Shown here piece after piece: positions 44,243-55,698 of a stretch of DNA of 64,000 bases. The DNA lies in contig CM057068.1 of NCBI GenBank assembly GCA_029945375.1, positions 620,001-684,000 on the forward strand, in the 5' to 3' direction. Numbering within the stretch: position 1 is the stretch's first letter; every line of letters begins with the position of its first letter. The translations under genes were made by a program, and so were the position numbers. The notes beneath the pieces were generated by a model. That model searched no databases. It saw only the letters and a program-made list of their open reading frames with translations, and was not told the origin of the DNA. The stretch is from Agaricus subrufescens (lineage: Eukaryota; Basidiomycota; Agaricomycetes; Agaricales; Agaricaceae).

Positions 44243-47113
44243 ATGATTGAAGAGCAGGAACAAGGCCCAAAGTGCATCCGCCGCCTCGACGAGTCATTAA
44301 TCAATCGAATAGCAGCTGGAGAGGTGAGTCTTCTCCAAAGACACGCATCGGACGGTGTTTGAACACGAGAAGATCATTCACCGGCCAGCTTCAGCTTTGA
44401 AGGAACTGATAGAGAACAGCCTCGATGCTGGCTCAACTTCAATACGAATCACAGTCAAAGATGGAGGAATGAAACTCCTGCAAATTCAGGACAATGGGTG
44501 TGGCATACGTGCAAGTGGCCTGAATACCATGTGTTGACTGTGTACCTGACGAAGGAACGCGTCCAACAGAAAAGCGATTTGCCCATTCTCGCAGAGAGGT
44601 TCACTACGTCGAAATTGACGACGTTTGATGACCTGTCTCGCATCCAAACCTACGGCTTTCGAGGAGAAGCGCTGGCTTCGATGTCGCATGTGGCTCACCT
44701 CTCAGTTATTACCAAAACGAAGCACGAGCCTGTGGCCTGGAAGTACGTCTATCACCCTCGGAGGTGTTTGTTTACTGACAATGACGAATAGGGCATCTTA
44801 TATCGATGGTGTGTTGGTCGACCCGCGGACCCGCCAAAGTAGTGAACCTAGGGCTTGTGCCGGAAATGACGGCACAACTATCACGGTACATGGCATACAC
44901 TTCGAGTGATCTGAGTCTCATACCCCTGATAGATTGAGGACCTCTTTTACAATACGCCCACTCGGCTTCAAGCATTTCGAAATACATCAGAAGAATATTC
45001 TCGGATATTGGATGTCATCACCAAGTATGCTGTCCACAATGCGAAAGTGTCTTTCTCATGTAAAAAAGTTTGTGAAGAGGCATGCTCGTGAGTCTGTAGC
45101 TGACCTCACAACAGGCTACTTCCTCTTCTCCCGACATTGCAACACCCGGATCTATGTCTGCCCAACAAGCCATTCGGTTGTTGTACGGACATTCTATCGC
45201 AAACCAGCTAATTGAAACCAATATATCTTCGGACAAGCACAAGGATCCGGGGGCTGAGGATACGAGTCACGAAGATGCAATGGATGTCGACATACCCGCT
45301 AGTACGGAATGGTCCGCAGAACTGCATTTCAGCAACACCAATTACCAAGGAAAGAAAACCACCTTCCTTCTCTTCATCAATCGTGAGTGATCAATGACGG
45401 CTATAACTGAGTTACTAGATTCTCGTTCTCGGTAGACCGTCTCGTCGAGTCCTCGCGTATGAAACGCTCATTTGAAGCTGTTTATCACACGGTGCTTCCC
45501 AAAGGGTCCTTTCCATTTGTCTATCTCAGGTACATTTGCCGAACGATCTTAGGTATAATGCGCAGTGACAAAAATTTGTGCAGTCTAGACATTGATCCCC
45601 GTTGCGTCGACGTCAACGTTCACCCTACAAAACGCGAGGTCCATTTCCTCAAGGAAGAAGAGATTACTGAGCGTATCGCTGATGTCATGCAAGAGAAGCT
45701 TGCTTTGCAGGGACAGTCACGAACATTTGAGTACCAGGTGATTCCCAACATATTTGTCGTGTTCTGCCGACTCACAGATCAAGTAGACTCTGCTGACTGG
45801 GAATACCGCTGGGCCTTCTGTGACACGGAAAAGAAGCAGGAAAGAGGCTGAGGAGGACGAGGGTGAGGGTGAGACGGAACAAATATCCGGGCCTTCTGCA
45901 CGCAAGTCTCAGTCTCATCGAGTCACCTTATTGAATTCTAAGAAGTGCTTTTTCAGCACAAGAAAAGAGACCAACGTATTCCTACCACAAGGTCCGGACA
46001 TCTCTCAAGGATAGGACCCTTGATTCCATGTTTCCGGTGTCGAGTCCAGCGCAGATCAACACCAGCGAGAACGGGAAGGGGAAGGCATCTACTCAAGGGG
46101 CGCCTGCAGCGAACAAGTCAAGACTAATTGAGGAGTCGTCATGTCTCTTGACTTCCGTGAATGACCTGAGGCAGAATGTGGTCAAAGGCAAACATCGTCG
46201 TAAGTGTTATATGCCATGGGGAGGCGATCAAACTGACTAGAAGTTGTCCAGAACTGACCGAAATACTGCAGAAGCATATTTTTGTTGGAATCGTGGATAC
46301 GCACAAGTGCCTCTCACTTATACAACATTCGACCGACATGTACCTTGTAAACCACAGTTCACTCGCGTATGTCGTATCCATGCCTTCCAAAGGTCTTTTA
46401 CGAACATTTGATCTTCAAGGGAAGAGCTATTCTATCAGCTCGGTCTCCGTCAATTTGGCGACATGAGTAGGCTCAGACTTCAACCTGCACCGTCGTTGAA
46501 AGGTCTCTTGGAAATTTCTGTCGGGGCTGAGGAATCCACAGACAAGAGCAACCTTACTAAAGCTCAGATCGTTGAGGTACGTCGCTTATCTATTCGATTT
46601 ATGTCGTCGTTAACTCGAGGGTTGCAATCTGTAGAGAATTGCCCAGATGATCATCGCACGACGCGACATGCTCGCTGAATATTTCTCCCTCGATATATCC
46701 GAAACAGGTCTCGTACAGAGCATTCCGCTCTTGTTGAGAGACTTCATTCCCAACTTGGATTACTTGCCGATGTTCTTGATGAGGCTAGGGCCACAAGTAC
46801 GCTGCTTTTATGCTTTTTAAACAAGTGCTGACTTGGATGATAGGTGAACTGGCAGTCTGAAGTCGACTGCTTTGATACATTTCTACGCGAGCTTGCATAT
46901 TTTTACAGCCTGGGAGCCACCTTTCCTCAAGCCTCGCAGTCGGAGTCAACCGAGGAGCAGGAATCTCAGGATAAATCTGAGCGGTGGCAGATACAACATG
47001 TCTTGTTTCCTGCTATGAGGCATTACATCTTGGCTCCGAAATCACTACTGGAACGCGATGTGGTTCAGGTCGCAAGCTTGCATGATCTGTATAAGGTATT
47101 TGAGAGATGTTGA
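44243..47113 (+). CDS. MLH1: DNA mismatch repair protein MLH1
   Basis: Fourteen exons: 44243-44323, 44373-44510, 44570-44742, 44792-44885, 44933-45067, 45115-45382, 45436-45529, 45584-45737, 45787-45905, 45946-46199, 46252-46366, 46420-46576, 46635-46796, 46844-47113. They give about 737 residues, the usual MLH1 size. The GHKL ATPase motifs are [18 protein letters not shown] and [14 protein letters not shown]. The middle part has [15 protein letters not shown]. The C-terminal dimerisation half has [36 protein letters not shown] and [13 protein letters not shown]. The protein ends KVFERC, the invariant MLH1 terminus that completes the endonuclease site of its PMS1 partner. The intron after NGCGIR begins GC, not GT. 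The border between exons 9 and 10 (45906-45945) has several possible splice pairs. Confidence 0.95.
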
Positions 47114-47660
47114 GGTTTTGTTTGTCGTTGGATGCATTCTAGATTGTCACTTCTACAAGGTCAGCTATGGCGTTGCTTGTCGCATCACTATACTCTTGCC
47201 TCCTATTTCGTTTGTAATACGGCGAGCTCGTGTCACAATATATAAATAGCGAGGTGAATGAGATTGATCGGCTTATAATAGGTGCTTCTTGATATTTTTA
47301 TAGGGGCACTCAGCTTGGGGTCCGTCAATGATCAATTCAATGTACGATGCACCATTGCATGATGATGCCTCTCATTTATGCGGCGAAGAAAGGTGGAGAA
47401 GCTTAGGGCGTTGTATTGTCTAGCATGAAAGCGGGTGGAAACGCGAAGCCATCAATGAAAGAAGATTTATGGCGGAAAGTTAGTTTAAGGCTGAATTAAT
47501 TTTATACCGAGCGCGTCATGTGTTTGAATGAATCGGAGACAATGTAACAGATAGCTTCTACAGTATTATGTACTCGAGTGGGTCAAAGTTATGAGTTGTG
47601 TTTTATAGATAGCCCACCGTTAAGAAGGAAAAATAGTTAAGTACCACAGGATCGACAGCA
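47114..47660. other. Intergenic, MLH1 3' side and left edge of tandem unit B
   Basis: No gene. From about 47595 the sequence (GTTTTATAGATAGCCCACCG onward, then GATCGACAGCATCATACCCA) matches the equivalent edges at 51290-51365 and, more weakly, 54720-54800. This marks the beginning of the duplicated unit. Confidence 0.6.
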
Positions 47661-48945
47661 TCATACCCAAGGGACAGCGGCAACAATCTTGGTCCGGGGA
47701 TGGGTTATACGGAGAAGTGTCCTAAGTTTAGGCATTTCTGTACATATAGTTACGTCCTCATCCACTTTCTGGGGCGCTCTTGACCTATCCTTGACGTCGA
47801 CCAAAACGGACGCTGACGCCAGGGAACGCCATTTATCAGAATTTAATTGCAGTGAAATAGATTGAAGTAAATCTGGATAGTGACGCGAATAAATGCTGTC
47901 TCCTTCGCGAGCTAGCCTATGTACCACGACTCTCAGAGAAAGTGATGTTATAAATGGAGCTGGTAACCACTCGAGAACGGAGGGTATATGATGCTCTGCG
48001 AATTGTAGGGCGTTATCCCGAATGGAAAACCCTGTGAGTCGAATATTTAATTGTTGCAGTGAGTCAAGATGGCGAAATACTACTGCCGAGGCAGGAAAGG
48101 TGGCATGTTCGTGAGCATCTAGCGGAAGATAAGATCATTCTATTATCGGAGTACATGGATATAGAACACGACTTACTGTCAACTCTAACACCAAGATCCA
48201 GCGTCTTCAGTTGGGTACCCAAAAAGACAATCAAGTCCTCGAGAAACGGAGCGATTGTGGGCTCTAAATATGTGTCGCAGTCCTCCAATGAAAGGTGGTT
48301 CAGCTGGTTGAGTAGAACCTTGGCTGACACAGGCTGCTGGACACAGAACTCGGCTATCCGTTGGATGGCAGTATTATTGACCAATATCAGATGCGTAAGG
48401 GAGCACGGTTCGGGAATTGGCCCTTCAAATAGTGGGGGCAGCGTGTACCAAGGAAATTTGAGGGTAAGGATTGATGCACTGGGGAGCACCCAGGACGGAA
48501 GAGGTAAGTCGGTGAGAGAGACTGCCAGGGAGCGGAACGAGTTGCATTGCAAGGCAGCAAGGAGTGAGTTGCGACTGCTTGTTGGTAAACTTGTCCACTT
48601 GAGACGTACGTCGTGGAATAAGATTTCACGAGGATTCGTGAGGCAGCTAAGAAATTTCCAGAAGAATGGGGGCAGGTCTTTATTAGAGTTATGGAGGGAG
48701 CGACAGGAGGCCGAGTGAGGAATGACCTGGAGCTCCTCGATGTAAGAGGCCAAGTGCTTGTGTGCAGGCAAGGTCAGGTCGAGAATATCCTTTTCGAAGG
48801 GGTCAAGTGAAATGCTCTTGAAGAGGAGTCTTTGGAAGCACCTCCAGCGAGTGCAGATGCGAGATACCTCACTGGCCTTGATTGTGCCTAGGTCAACAGC
48901 CAAAGCGAGGATTTCGTCTATCAACTCGACAGGAAGACGAGTCAT
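47661..48945 (-). CDS. F-box/LRR-like protein, copy B' (type 2)
   Basis: Two exons (48945-48177, 48118-47661) give 408 residues. The start is MTRLPVELIDEILALA, an F-box beginning, continuing SRICTRWRCFQRLLFKSISL. Downstream are leucine-rich-like segments (EPCSLTHLILVNNTAIQRI, LLNQLNHLSLEDCDTYLEP). Exon 2 adds FRHLDSLQQLNIRL and SITSLSLRV-like units and ends AAVPWV. It is about the same length as C' but clearly diverged, mainly in the middle of exon 1. It is divergently paired with type 1 gene B. It probably acts as an SCF adaptor; the target is unknown. Confidence 0.82.
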
Positions 48946-49173
48946 CGACACTGGGAGAGAAGAAAGAGATAGCTGCGCGGTAGAAAAAAGACAGACACGG
49001 AGCTTATATGTTGGTCGAACATAACGCCACACAGTATCGAGATCATCTAGCTGGACGGCATGAGGTGATTTGTGAGAATTTTTTCCGGCACATGAATGTT
49101 TTAACCGAGGTGGGCACCACTATCACATCGCGCCTCTTCCCTGAAATTACGGAAAGCTGCCCTTCAGATAGGC
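48946..49173. promoter_or_regulatory. Shared bidirectional promoter gap B'/B
   Basis: A 228-base gap between divergent start codons. A TATA-like CATATAAG on the minus strand (plus positions 49003-49010) lies about 58 bases before the B' start. TCGCGCCTCTTCCCTGAAAT and ACGGAAAGCTGCCCTTCAG near the B start are almost identical in module C and recognisable in module A. Confidence 0.55.
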
Positions 49174-50758
49174 ATGGGGATTGACTTCCTGGATCTGCCA
49201 GATGAATTGATTTTGCAGATACTCGAACTGATAGTGAGCACTCTTCTTTGACATGGCTGTAGAGCTGATGAGAGGGGCAGGTTGCGAGAGATCGACGTGA
49301 TCTGCGGGTTCTGAATAAGAAAGTTGAACATCTTATCTCACCCGTGCTCTTCAAGAAGGTCCGCTTTCGAAAAGAGTCGATGTTTTCACGCCGAACATAC
49401 GCAACACTTTCTGGGTATCTTGATGTCGGAAAAGAGCTGGTCTTCAGTCGTTGCACGAAGAAATTAGACATTAACGCATACGCCGGTAGCGACCCCCCTG
49501 AGGAGCATCTTCCCTGGCTCAGACTGCTCGACGGTTTGATTCCAACTATGGTACATCTGGAATCCCTCCAGTACGTATAATCTTGACTAAATCTTACCGC
49601 CTTCATTGATCACATCAGATGGTGCCACTGGCCTGACAAACATGCAGTCTCACCCTTGGCACTTGATGTATTCAATTCCTTTGGATCTCTCCAGAATCTC
49701 AGAGAATTGATACTTGAAGTTGCCATCGTAACACCCTTTCCGGGTTTTACTCTCAAATCATTTTCCAATTTGTCTTCTGTTACAATAAACTGGAAAATCG
49801 GGCAAGAAGTCTCTCCAGACTTCATCAGTGAGATCACCGACATCCTGCCACGATGTCCGACCCTAGCAAATTTTGCATTCAACATCCCACGACCCTATTA
49901 CCCCTCCCAAGTCCCTGTCTTCGCACCTTTTTTTGCCGGACTGCCTCCTACAGCATGCCTGAAGCTCAGGCTACTTGACTTGACCGGGCTTTGTATCTCT
50001 GCCGACGATTTCCGTGCCCATTTGCGCCATTTCAAATGTTTGAAGGTGCTCCGGTTGATGTTCAACCGGCACCCAGATTCTCCCGAGCAGAACAATCAAA
50101 TTTGTCGCCTTCTGCTTGAGAATTCAATACATCTTGATGAGCTTACGATTGATACCACTCATCCAGATGGAGTCCTCAAATATCTCTCATCATATTCTGG
50201 CCTCAACCACCTTCAATTCCGTTCACGTTACCCGGGCGCCGACACTCCTGAAGGTGTTGATTATTTCTTCAAGTCTGTGCTGCCCCGCCACAATTCCACG
50301 CTACGGGAGTTGCACCTGGGATGGTTTGTTGAGACACTCTGGACAAAGGACATGTCACTGGAGCATCTCGCTCAGATTGAGAAATGCCAGCAACTCACGC
50401 GCCTTTATTGTTCCGTCACTCTAAACCCCGGATACGTGAAACGCGCAGACGGGTTGTTGGTACGTTGGCTTATGTATACTCACATTAAAGGCATGCTGAT
50501 ACTAAGATTCAGGGAGCATGGTTGGATACTGCACTGAAACTGCCGCGGTTGGAGTATCTGACAATCTATCCTACTTACCCCGGTCGGCGTTATCCTGTAA
50601 TCGACCACGGGAAATTTGTTTATCTTGAAAGTGTCAACGGCCCATTGGACTCGATTCGTGATCACGAAAATTTTGGATTGCGAAGAATCGAGAAGCTCAA
50701 AGCCGAGCGTGTGGTGCCATTCAAATTACTCATGATGTCGTTGACTTTGGGACCATGA
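49174..50758 (+). CDS. F-box/LRR-like protein, copy B (type 1)
   Basis: Exons 49174-49233, 49281-49570, 49619-50459 and 50513-50758 give 478 residues. Exon 1 is exactly the first F-box helix (MGIDFLDLPDELILQILELI). Exon 2 completes it (RDLRVLNKKVEHLISPVLF) and leads to LESLQWCHWPDKH across the next junction. The body has leucine-rich-like units (LRLLDLTGLCISADDFRAH, LRELHLGWFVETLW). The donor GTACGT at 49571 was chosen because it continues LQWCHW; the adjacent GTATAA would not. It is nearly identical to copy C and more distant from copy A. Confidence 0.87.
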
Positions 50759-51328
50759 TTGATTTTCTTGTTTGACAAGTCTTGTCATTTGATGATTAAT
50801 CCGACATTTTGTGGTGCATGATTGGGTGAGTCGTTTGAACTGTCTCTCATTTCCACTGGGCAATGAGTAGAGTTTTTGCTAGTGCCGATTTGGACTGAAA
50901 ATTTCGACAGCTGTACTAGCTCTCGTCGTCAATTTGTGGAAGTAGCCCTTGTAATTCTGCATTAACAATGATACGTTTATCTTTGATAACGCCGGTTACT
51001 GTATGAACATTGATCAACATCAGATGTCAGTAATACACCGTAATGGGTCATCAATTGGGACGTATGCTTCGTATCTGAAATCCTACTCTAAAGGTGCTTA
51101 GATATGCCTCGTGTATTTGACATGCCTGACGCATAACCTGTAAGGCATGACTCAAGAATTCTGTCCTAAGTCAATGCTCCAGAGTGCTCCATTTTCCTGA
51201 TGGAATTCATAGGGTATATTAATGATTTGGATATATCATAGATTCTTTGAATTTTTATTCTGTATTCTAGTGGTACAGATTTATGACTTTTGGTTTATAG
51301 ATAGTCGATTGTTAGAAAGCGAAGTAAA
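50759..51328. other. Spacer between tandem units B and C
   Basis: The first 120 bases match the flank of copy C. About 50890-51085 has no counterpart in the spacer after C (which joins directly at TTGAAGGTGCTTAGATA), so it is an insertion here or a deletion there. No gene. Confidence 0.6.
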
Positions 51329-52634
51329 CTATGTATCCGATCGACAGCATCGTACCCAAGGGACATTAGCAACAATCTGGGGATGGGTTATACGGACAAG
51401 TGTTTTAAGTTCAGGCATTCCTGCACATATAGTTACGTCGTCATCCATTTCTGCGGGCGTTCTTGACCTATCCTTTACATCCACCAAGATAGAGGCTGAA
51501 GTCAGGTAACGCCATTCATCAGAAGCTAATTTTCGTGAAATAGATCGAAATAATGTTGGGCAATCGTCCGAATACATAGTGTCTCCATGGCTAACCGGCC
51601 TTGCTACCTTAACTCTGAGAGAAAGCAATGTTATAGGCGAGGAAACCGGCAAACCCTGGAGGAAGGAGGGCATATAATCCATTGCGAATTGTAAGGCATT
51701 ATGTCTGGGAGAAATTCCTATGAGTCGAAGATTCAGCTGTTGGAGCGAGTCAAGATGGCAAAATGCTGAAGCCGAGATGGGAAGAGAGGTATGTCCACGA
51801 GTATCTAGTGGAAGATAAGGTCATTCTATTACCAGAGCACATGGATCTAGAAGATGACTTACGGCGAGTTTTAATATCAAGATCCAACACCTTCAGTTGG
51901 GTGCCTGAGAAGACAATCAATTCCTTAATGAATGACACAATGGTCGGGGGCTCTAAATGTGTTTCATTATACTCCAATCCAAGATGGTCTAGCCGTCCCA
52001 GTAGAGTCTTGGCAGAATCGGGCTGTTGGATACAAAATGTGGCCATCTGCTGAATAGCAAGATCACTGGCCAATACTAGATGCGTAAGGGAGCATGGGTG
52101 GGTGATAGACCCCGTGAATGGTGAGTGCAGCACTGGGGGCCCAATACATGTGATGGTGAGGATTAATGCACTGGAGAGTATCCAGGGTGGAAGAGGTGAG
52201 TCAGTGAGGACTGCGAGGCGGCGGAACGAGTTGCATTGCAAGGCAGTAAGGAGTGAGTTGCGACTACTTGTTGATAGACTTGTCCACTTGACCCGTGTAT
52301 CATGGAAAAATATTCCACGAGGGTTTGTGAGGCTGCAAATAAAATTTGTGAACGATGGTGATAGGTCTTGATTCTGGTCATGAGGGGGGGGACAGGTGGC
52401 CAAGCGGGGAATGACTCGGACCTCCTCGATGTAAGAGGTCAAGTGCCTATGCTGAGGCAGGGTGAGGTCGAGAATATCCGTTTCGAAGGGGTCAAGTGGA
52501 ACGCTCCTGAAGAGGAGCCTTTGGAAGTACCTCCAGCGAGTGCAGATGCGAGATACCTCACTGGCCCTGATGATACCCAGGTCAACAGCCAAAGCGAGGA
52601 TTTCGTCTATCAACTCGACAGGAAGACGAGTCAT
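51329..52634 (-). CDS. F-box/LRR-like protein, copy C' (type 2)
   Basis: Two exons (52634-51863, 51804-51329) give 415 residues. The F-box start (MTRLPVELIDEILALA) is identical to B'. Divergence then rises: the segment after SLTNPRGIFFHD and the part around LILTITCIGPPVLHSPF differ strongly from B'. Exon 2 (FCHLDSLQQLNLRL, SPITLLSLRV) ends RCCRSDT, a few residues beyond the B' stop. It is open throughout and pairs divergently with copy C. Confidence 0.82.
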
Positions 52635-52852
52635 CGACACTGGGAGAGAAGAAATTGTTGCGCGGTAGAAAAAGACAGACACGGAACTTATATGTCGGTG
52701 GAACATAACGCCACACAGCATCGAGATCGTCTAGCTGGACGGCATGAGGTGATTTGTGAGAACTTTTTCGGCACATATATTTTTTAACCGAGATGGGCAC
52801 TACTATCACATCGCGCCTCTTCCCTGAAATTACGGAAAGCTGCCCTTCAGGC
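52635..52852. promoter_or_regulatory. Shared bidirectional promoter gap C'/C
   Basis: A 218-base gap. CATATAAG on the minus strand at plus positions 52687-52694 lies about 53 bases before the C' start. The remainder is close to the B gap apart from small deletions. Confidence 0.55.
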
Positions 52853-54437
52853 ATGGGGATTGACCTCCTGGATCTGCCAAATGAATTGATTTTGCAGATA
52901 CTCGAACTGATAGTGAGCACTCTTCTTTGGCATGGCTGTAGACCTGATGAGAGGGGCAGGTTGGGAGAGATCGGCGTCATCTGCGGGTTCTGAATAAGAA
53001 AGTTGAACATCTTATCTCACCTGTGCTCTTCAAGACGGTCAGCTTTCAAAAACAGTCAATGTTTTCACACCAGGCATACACCGCACTTTCTGGGTATCTT
53101 GATGTCGGAAAAGAGCTGGTCTTCAGTCGTTGCACGAAGAAGTTAAACATTGATACATATGGTGCTGGTGATCCCCCTGAGGAGCACTTTCCCTGGCTTA
53201 GACTGCTTGACAATTTGATTCCAACTCTGGTACATCTAGAATCTCTCCAGTACGTATAATCTTGACTAAATCTTACCGCCTTTATTGATCACACTAGATG
53301 GTCCCACTGGCCCAACAGTTATCCAGTCTCACCCTTGGTACTTGATGTATTCAATTCCTTTGGGTCTCTCCAGAATCTCAGGGAGTTGATAATCGAAGTT
53401 GTCATCGTGACCCCTTTTCCGGGTTTTACTCTCAAATCATTTTCCAATTTGTCTTCTGTTTCAATAAACTGGCAAATCGGGCAAGAAGTCTCTCCAGACT
53501 TCATCAGTGAGATCACTGACCTCCTACCACGATGTCCGACCCTAGCAAATTTTGCATTCAACATCCCACGACCCTATTACCCCTCCCAAGTCCCTGTCTT
53601 AGCACCTTTTTTTGCCGGGCTGCCTCCTACAGCATGTCTGAAGCTCAGGCTACTTGATTTGACCGGGCTTTGTATCTCTGCCGACGACTTCCGTGCCCAC
53701 TTGCGCCATTTCAAATGTTTGAAGGTACTCCGGTTGATGTTCAACCGGCATCCAGATTCTCCCGAGCAGAACAATCAAATTTGTCGCCTTCTGCTTGAGA
53801 ATTCAATACATCTTGATGAGCTTACGATTGATACCACTCATCCAGATGGTGTCCTCAAATATCTCTCATCATATTCTGGCCTCAACCACCTTCAATTCCG
53901 TTCACGTCACCCGGGCGTCGACACTCCTGAAGGTGTTGATTATTTCTTCAAGTCTGTGCTGCCCCGCCACAATTCCACGCTACGGGAGTTGCACTTGGGA
54001 TGGTTCGTTGAGACGCTCTGGACAAAGGATATGTCACTGGAGCATCTCGCTCAGATTGAGAAATGCCAGCAACTCACGCGCCTTTATTGTTCCGTCACTC
54101 TAAACCCCGGATACGTGAAACGCGCAGACGGGTTGTTGGTACGTTGGCTTATGTATACTAATATTAAACGCACACTGATAATGAGATTCAGGGAGCATGG
54201 TTGGATACTGCACTGAAACTGCCGCGGTTGGAGTATCTGACAATCTACTCTACTTACCCTGGTCGGCGTTATCCTGTGATCGACCACGGGAAATTTGTTT
54301 ATATTCGAAATGTCCACGGCCCATCGGACTCGATTCGTGATCACGAAAAATTTGGATTGCGAAGAATCGAGAAGCTCAAAGCCGAGCGTGTGGTGCCATT
54401 CAAATTACTCATGATGTCGTTGACTTTGGGACCATGA
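52853..54437 (+). CDS. F-box/LRR-like protein, copy C (type 1)
   Basis: Exons 52853-52912, 52960-53249, 53298-54138 and 54192-54437 have the same sizes as copy B and give 478 residues. The F-box opens MGIDLLDLPNELILQILELI. Exon 3 differs from copy B at only about nine residues in roughly 265 (for example Tyr to His in FRSRHPGVD). All splice sites are kept. Either the duplication is recent or gene conversion keeps type 1 alike. Confidence 0.87.
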
Positions 54438-54740
54438 TTGATTTTCTTGTTTGACAAGTCCTGTCATTTGATGATTAATCCGACATTTTGTGGTGCATGA
54501 TTGGGTGAGTCGTTTGAACCGTCTCTCATTTCCACTAGGCAATAAGTAGAGTTTTGGCTAGTGCCTATGTTCTTGAAGGTGCTTAGATACGCATATACAG
54601 TGTGGTTTACCTCTGACCTCAATCGTGCTAAGTAATGCAACATTTTCCTGATGGAGTTCGTAGGGCTTGTTGATGCATCGGAGATGTCACAAATATTTTG
54701 AACTTGTATTCTGCCTTCTAGTGGTTCAGATTTATGACTT
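54438..54740. other. 3' flank of copy C
   Basis: Matches the flank of copy B for about 130 bases, then the GGTGCTTAGATA and CATTTTCCTGATGGA segments that also precede unit C. No gene. Confidence 0.6.
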
Positions 54741-55440
54741 TTGTCGACCATCAAAAAGCAAAGTCAACTAAGTATCCAATCGACCACCTCGTATCCGCGG
54801 GACAACGGCAACAATCTGAGGGTGGCTTACAAGCAGAAGTTTTTCAAATTCGGTTCAGGTTTTCCCAAGCACCTGTGATTATGGTGTCTCCCATTTCATC
54901 CGGCCCTCCTGACCTATCCTTCACATCCAATTAACGCCGTTTTATCGCAAGCCATTTGTTATGGAATACATCCGAGCAATCTTGAATACCCGCGCGAATA
55001 ACCGGTGTTCCCTTGGCTGACTACCCTCACCACTCTAATTCTGAGCGATGTTATAGAAACTGGCAAACACTGGAGGACGGAGGGCATGTATTCAATTACG
55101 AATTGCAAGGCGTTACCTCCGGTAGAAAACTCTGTGAGTCTAACGTTGAGCCGTTGCAAAGAGTCAAGATGGCGAAATACTGACGTTAAGACGGGAAGAG
55201 AGGTGTGTCGATGGACATCTAGCAAGAAATAACTCGATCATTCTATTACCACAGTGCGTGGATGTGAAAGATAGCTTACTGCAAATTCTAGCGTGGAGTT
55301 TCAGAACTATCAGTTGGTGCCTGAGAAGACAATCAAGGGAAGCGGAGCGATCGCGGGCTAGACAGGTCCTTCGACGTACTCCAATCCGAGATGGTTTAGC
55401 TGTCTAAGTGGAACCTTAGCCGAACCAGGCTATTGCATGC
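54741..55440 (-). pseudogene. Truncated type 2 F-box copy D'
   Basis: The minus strand at 54959-55225 reads like exon 2 of B' and C' (SVFRHLDSLQRLNVRL, ALQFVIEYMPSVLQCLPVS, SITSLRIRVV). A degraded piece of the intron and the end of exon 1 follow up to about 55440 (plus-strand GTGGATGTGAAAGATAGCTT corresponds to the intron donor region). The F-box part and the whole type 1 partner are absent, and stops break the frame before the final VDVKDRS-like segment. This is the right-hand end of the tandem array. Confidence 0.8.
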
Positions 55441-55698
55441 ACCGAGCGAAGGTGAGTGCATCTCGCGAGGCATTGAATCATGTTCTACCTTATCATTACT
55501 ACCCGTCCTCACCTTTGCAAGGTACTTACAGGCCCATTATAATTTCTATAATACATCGGAGCTGATTACACGTATAAATCCACATACTTTTCGTCTAGTC
55601 AATGCGCAGCACAAATTTGCCGAAATCCAAAATTAAAACAGATACCCAGAACGAGAGAAAAGAAAAAGAAAAGGAGCACGATGCAGATGAACTGAAGA

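Larger units (their letters stand above)
47600..55440. repeat. Tandem duplication of the divergent F-box module (period about 3.7 kb)
   Basis: Unit B (about 47600-51280) and unit C (about 51290-54730) each carry a type 2 gene on minus and a type 1 gene on plus around a shared promoter gap. A truncated third unit (about 54730-55440) has only the 3' part of a type 2 gene. Start-to-start distances are 3679 bases for type 1 and 3689 bases for type 2. Homology covers the flanks as well (TTTATGACTTTTG before each unit, GGTGCTTAGATA between units). Confidence 0.9.

Noticed and set aside
48059..48718. Plus-strand open frame of 219 codons
   Set aside because: Antisense of F-box gene B'; a similar but broken frame appears opposite C', as expected for a shadow.
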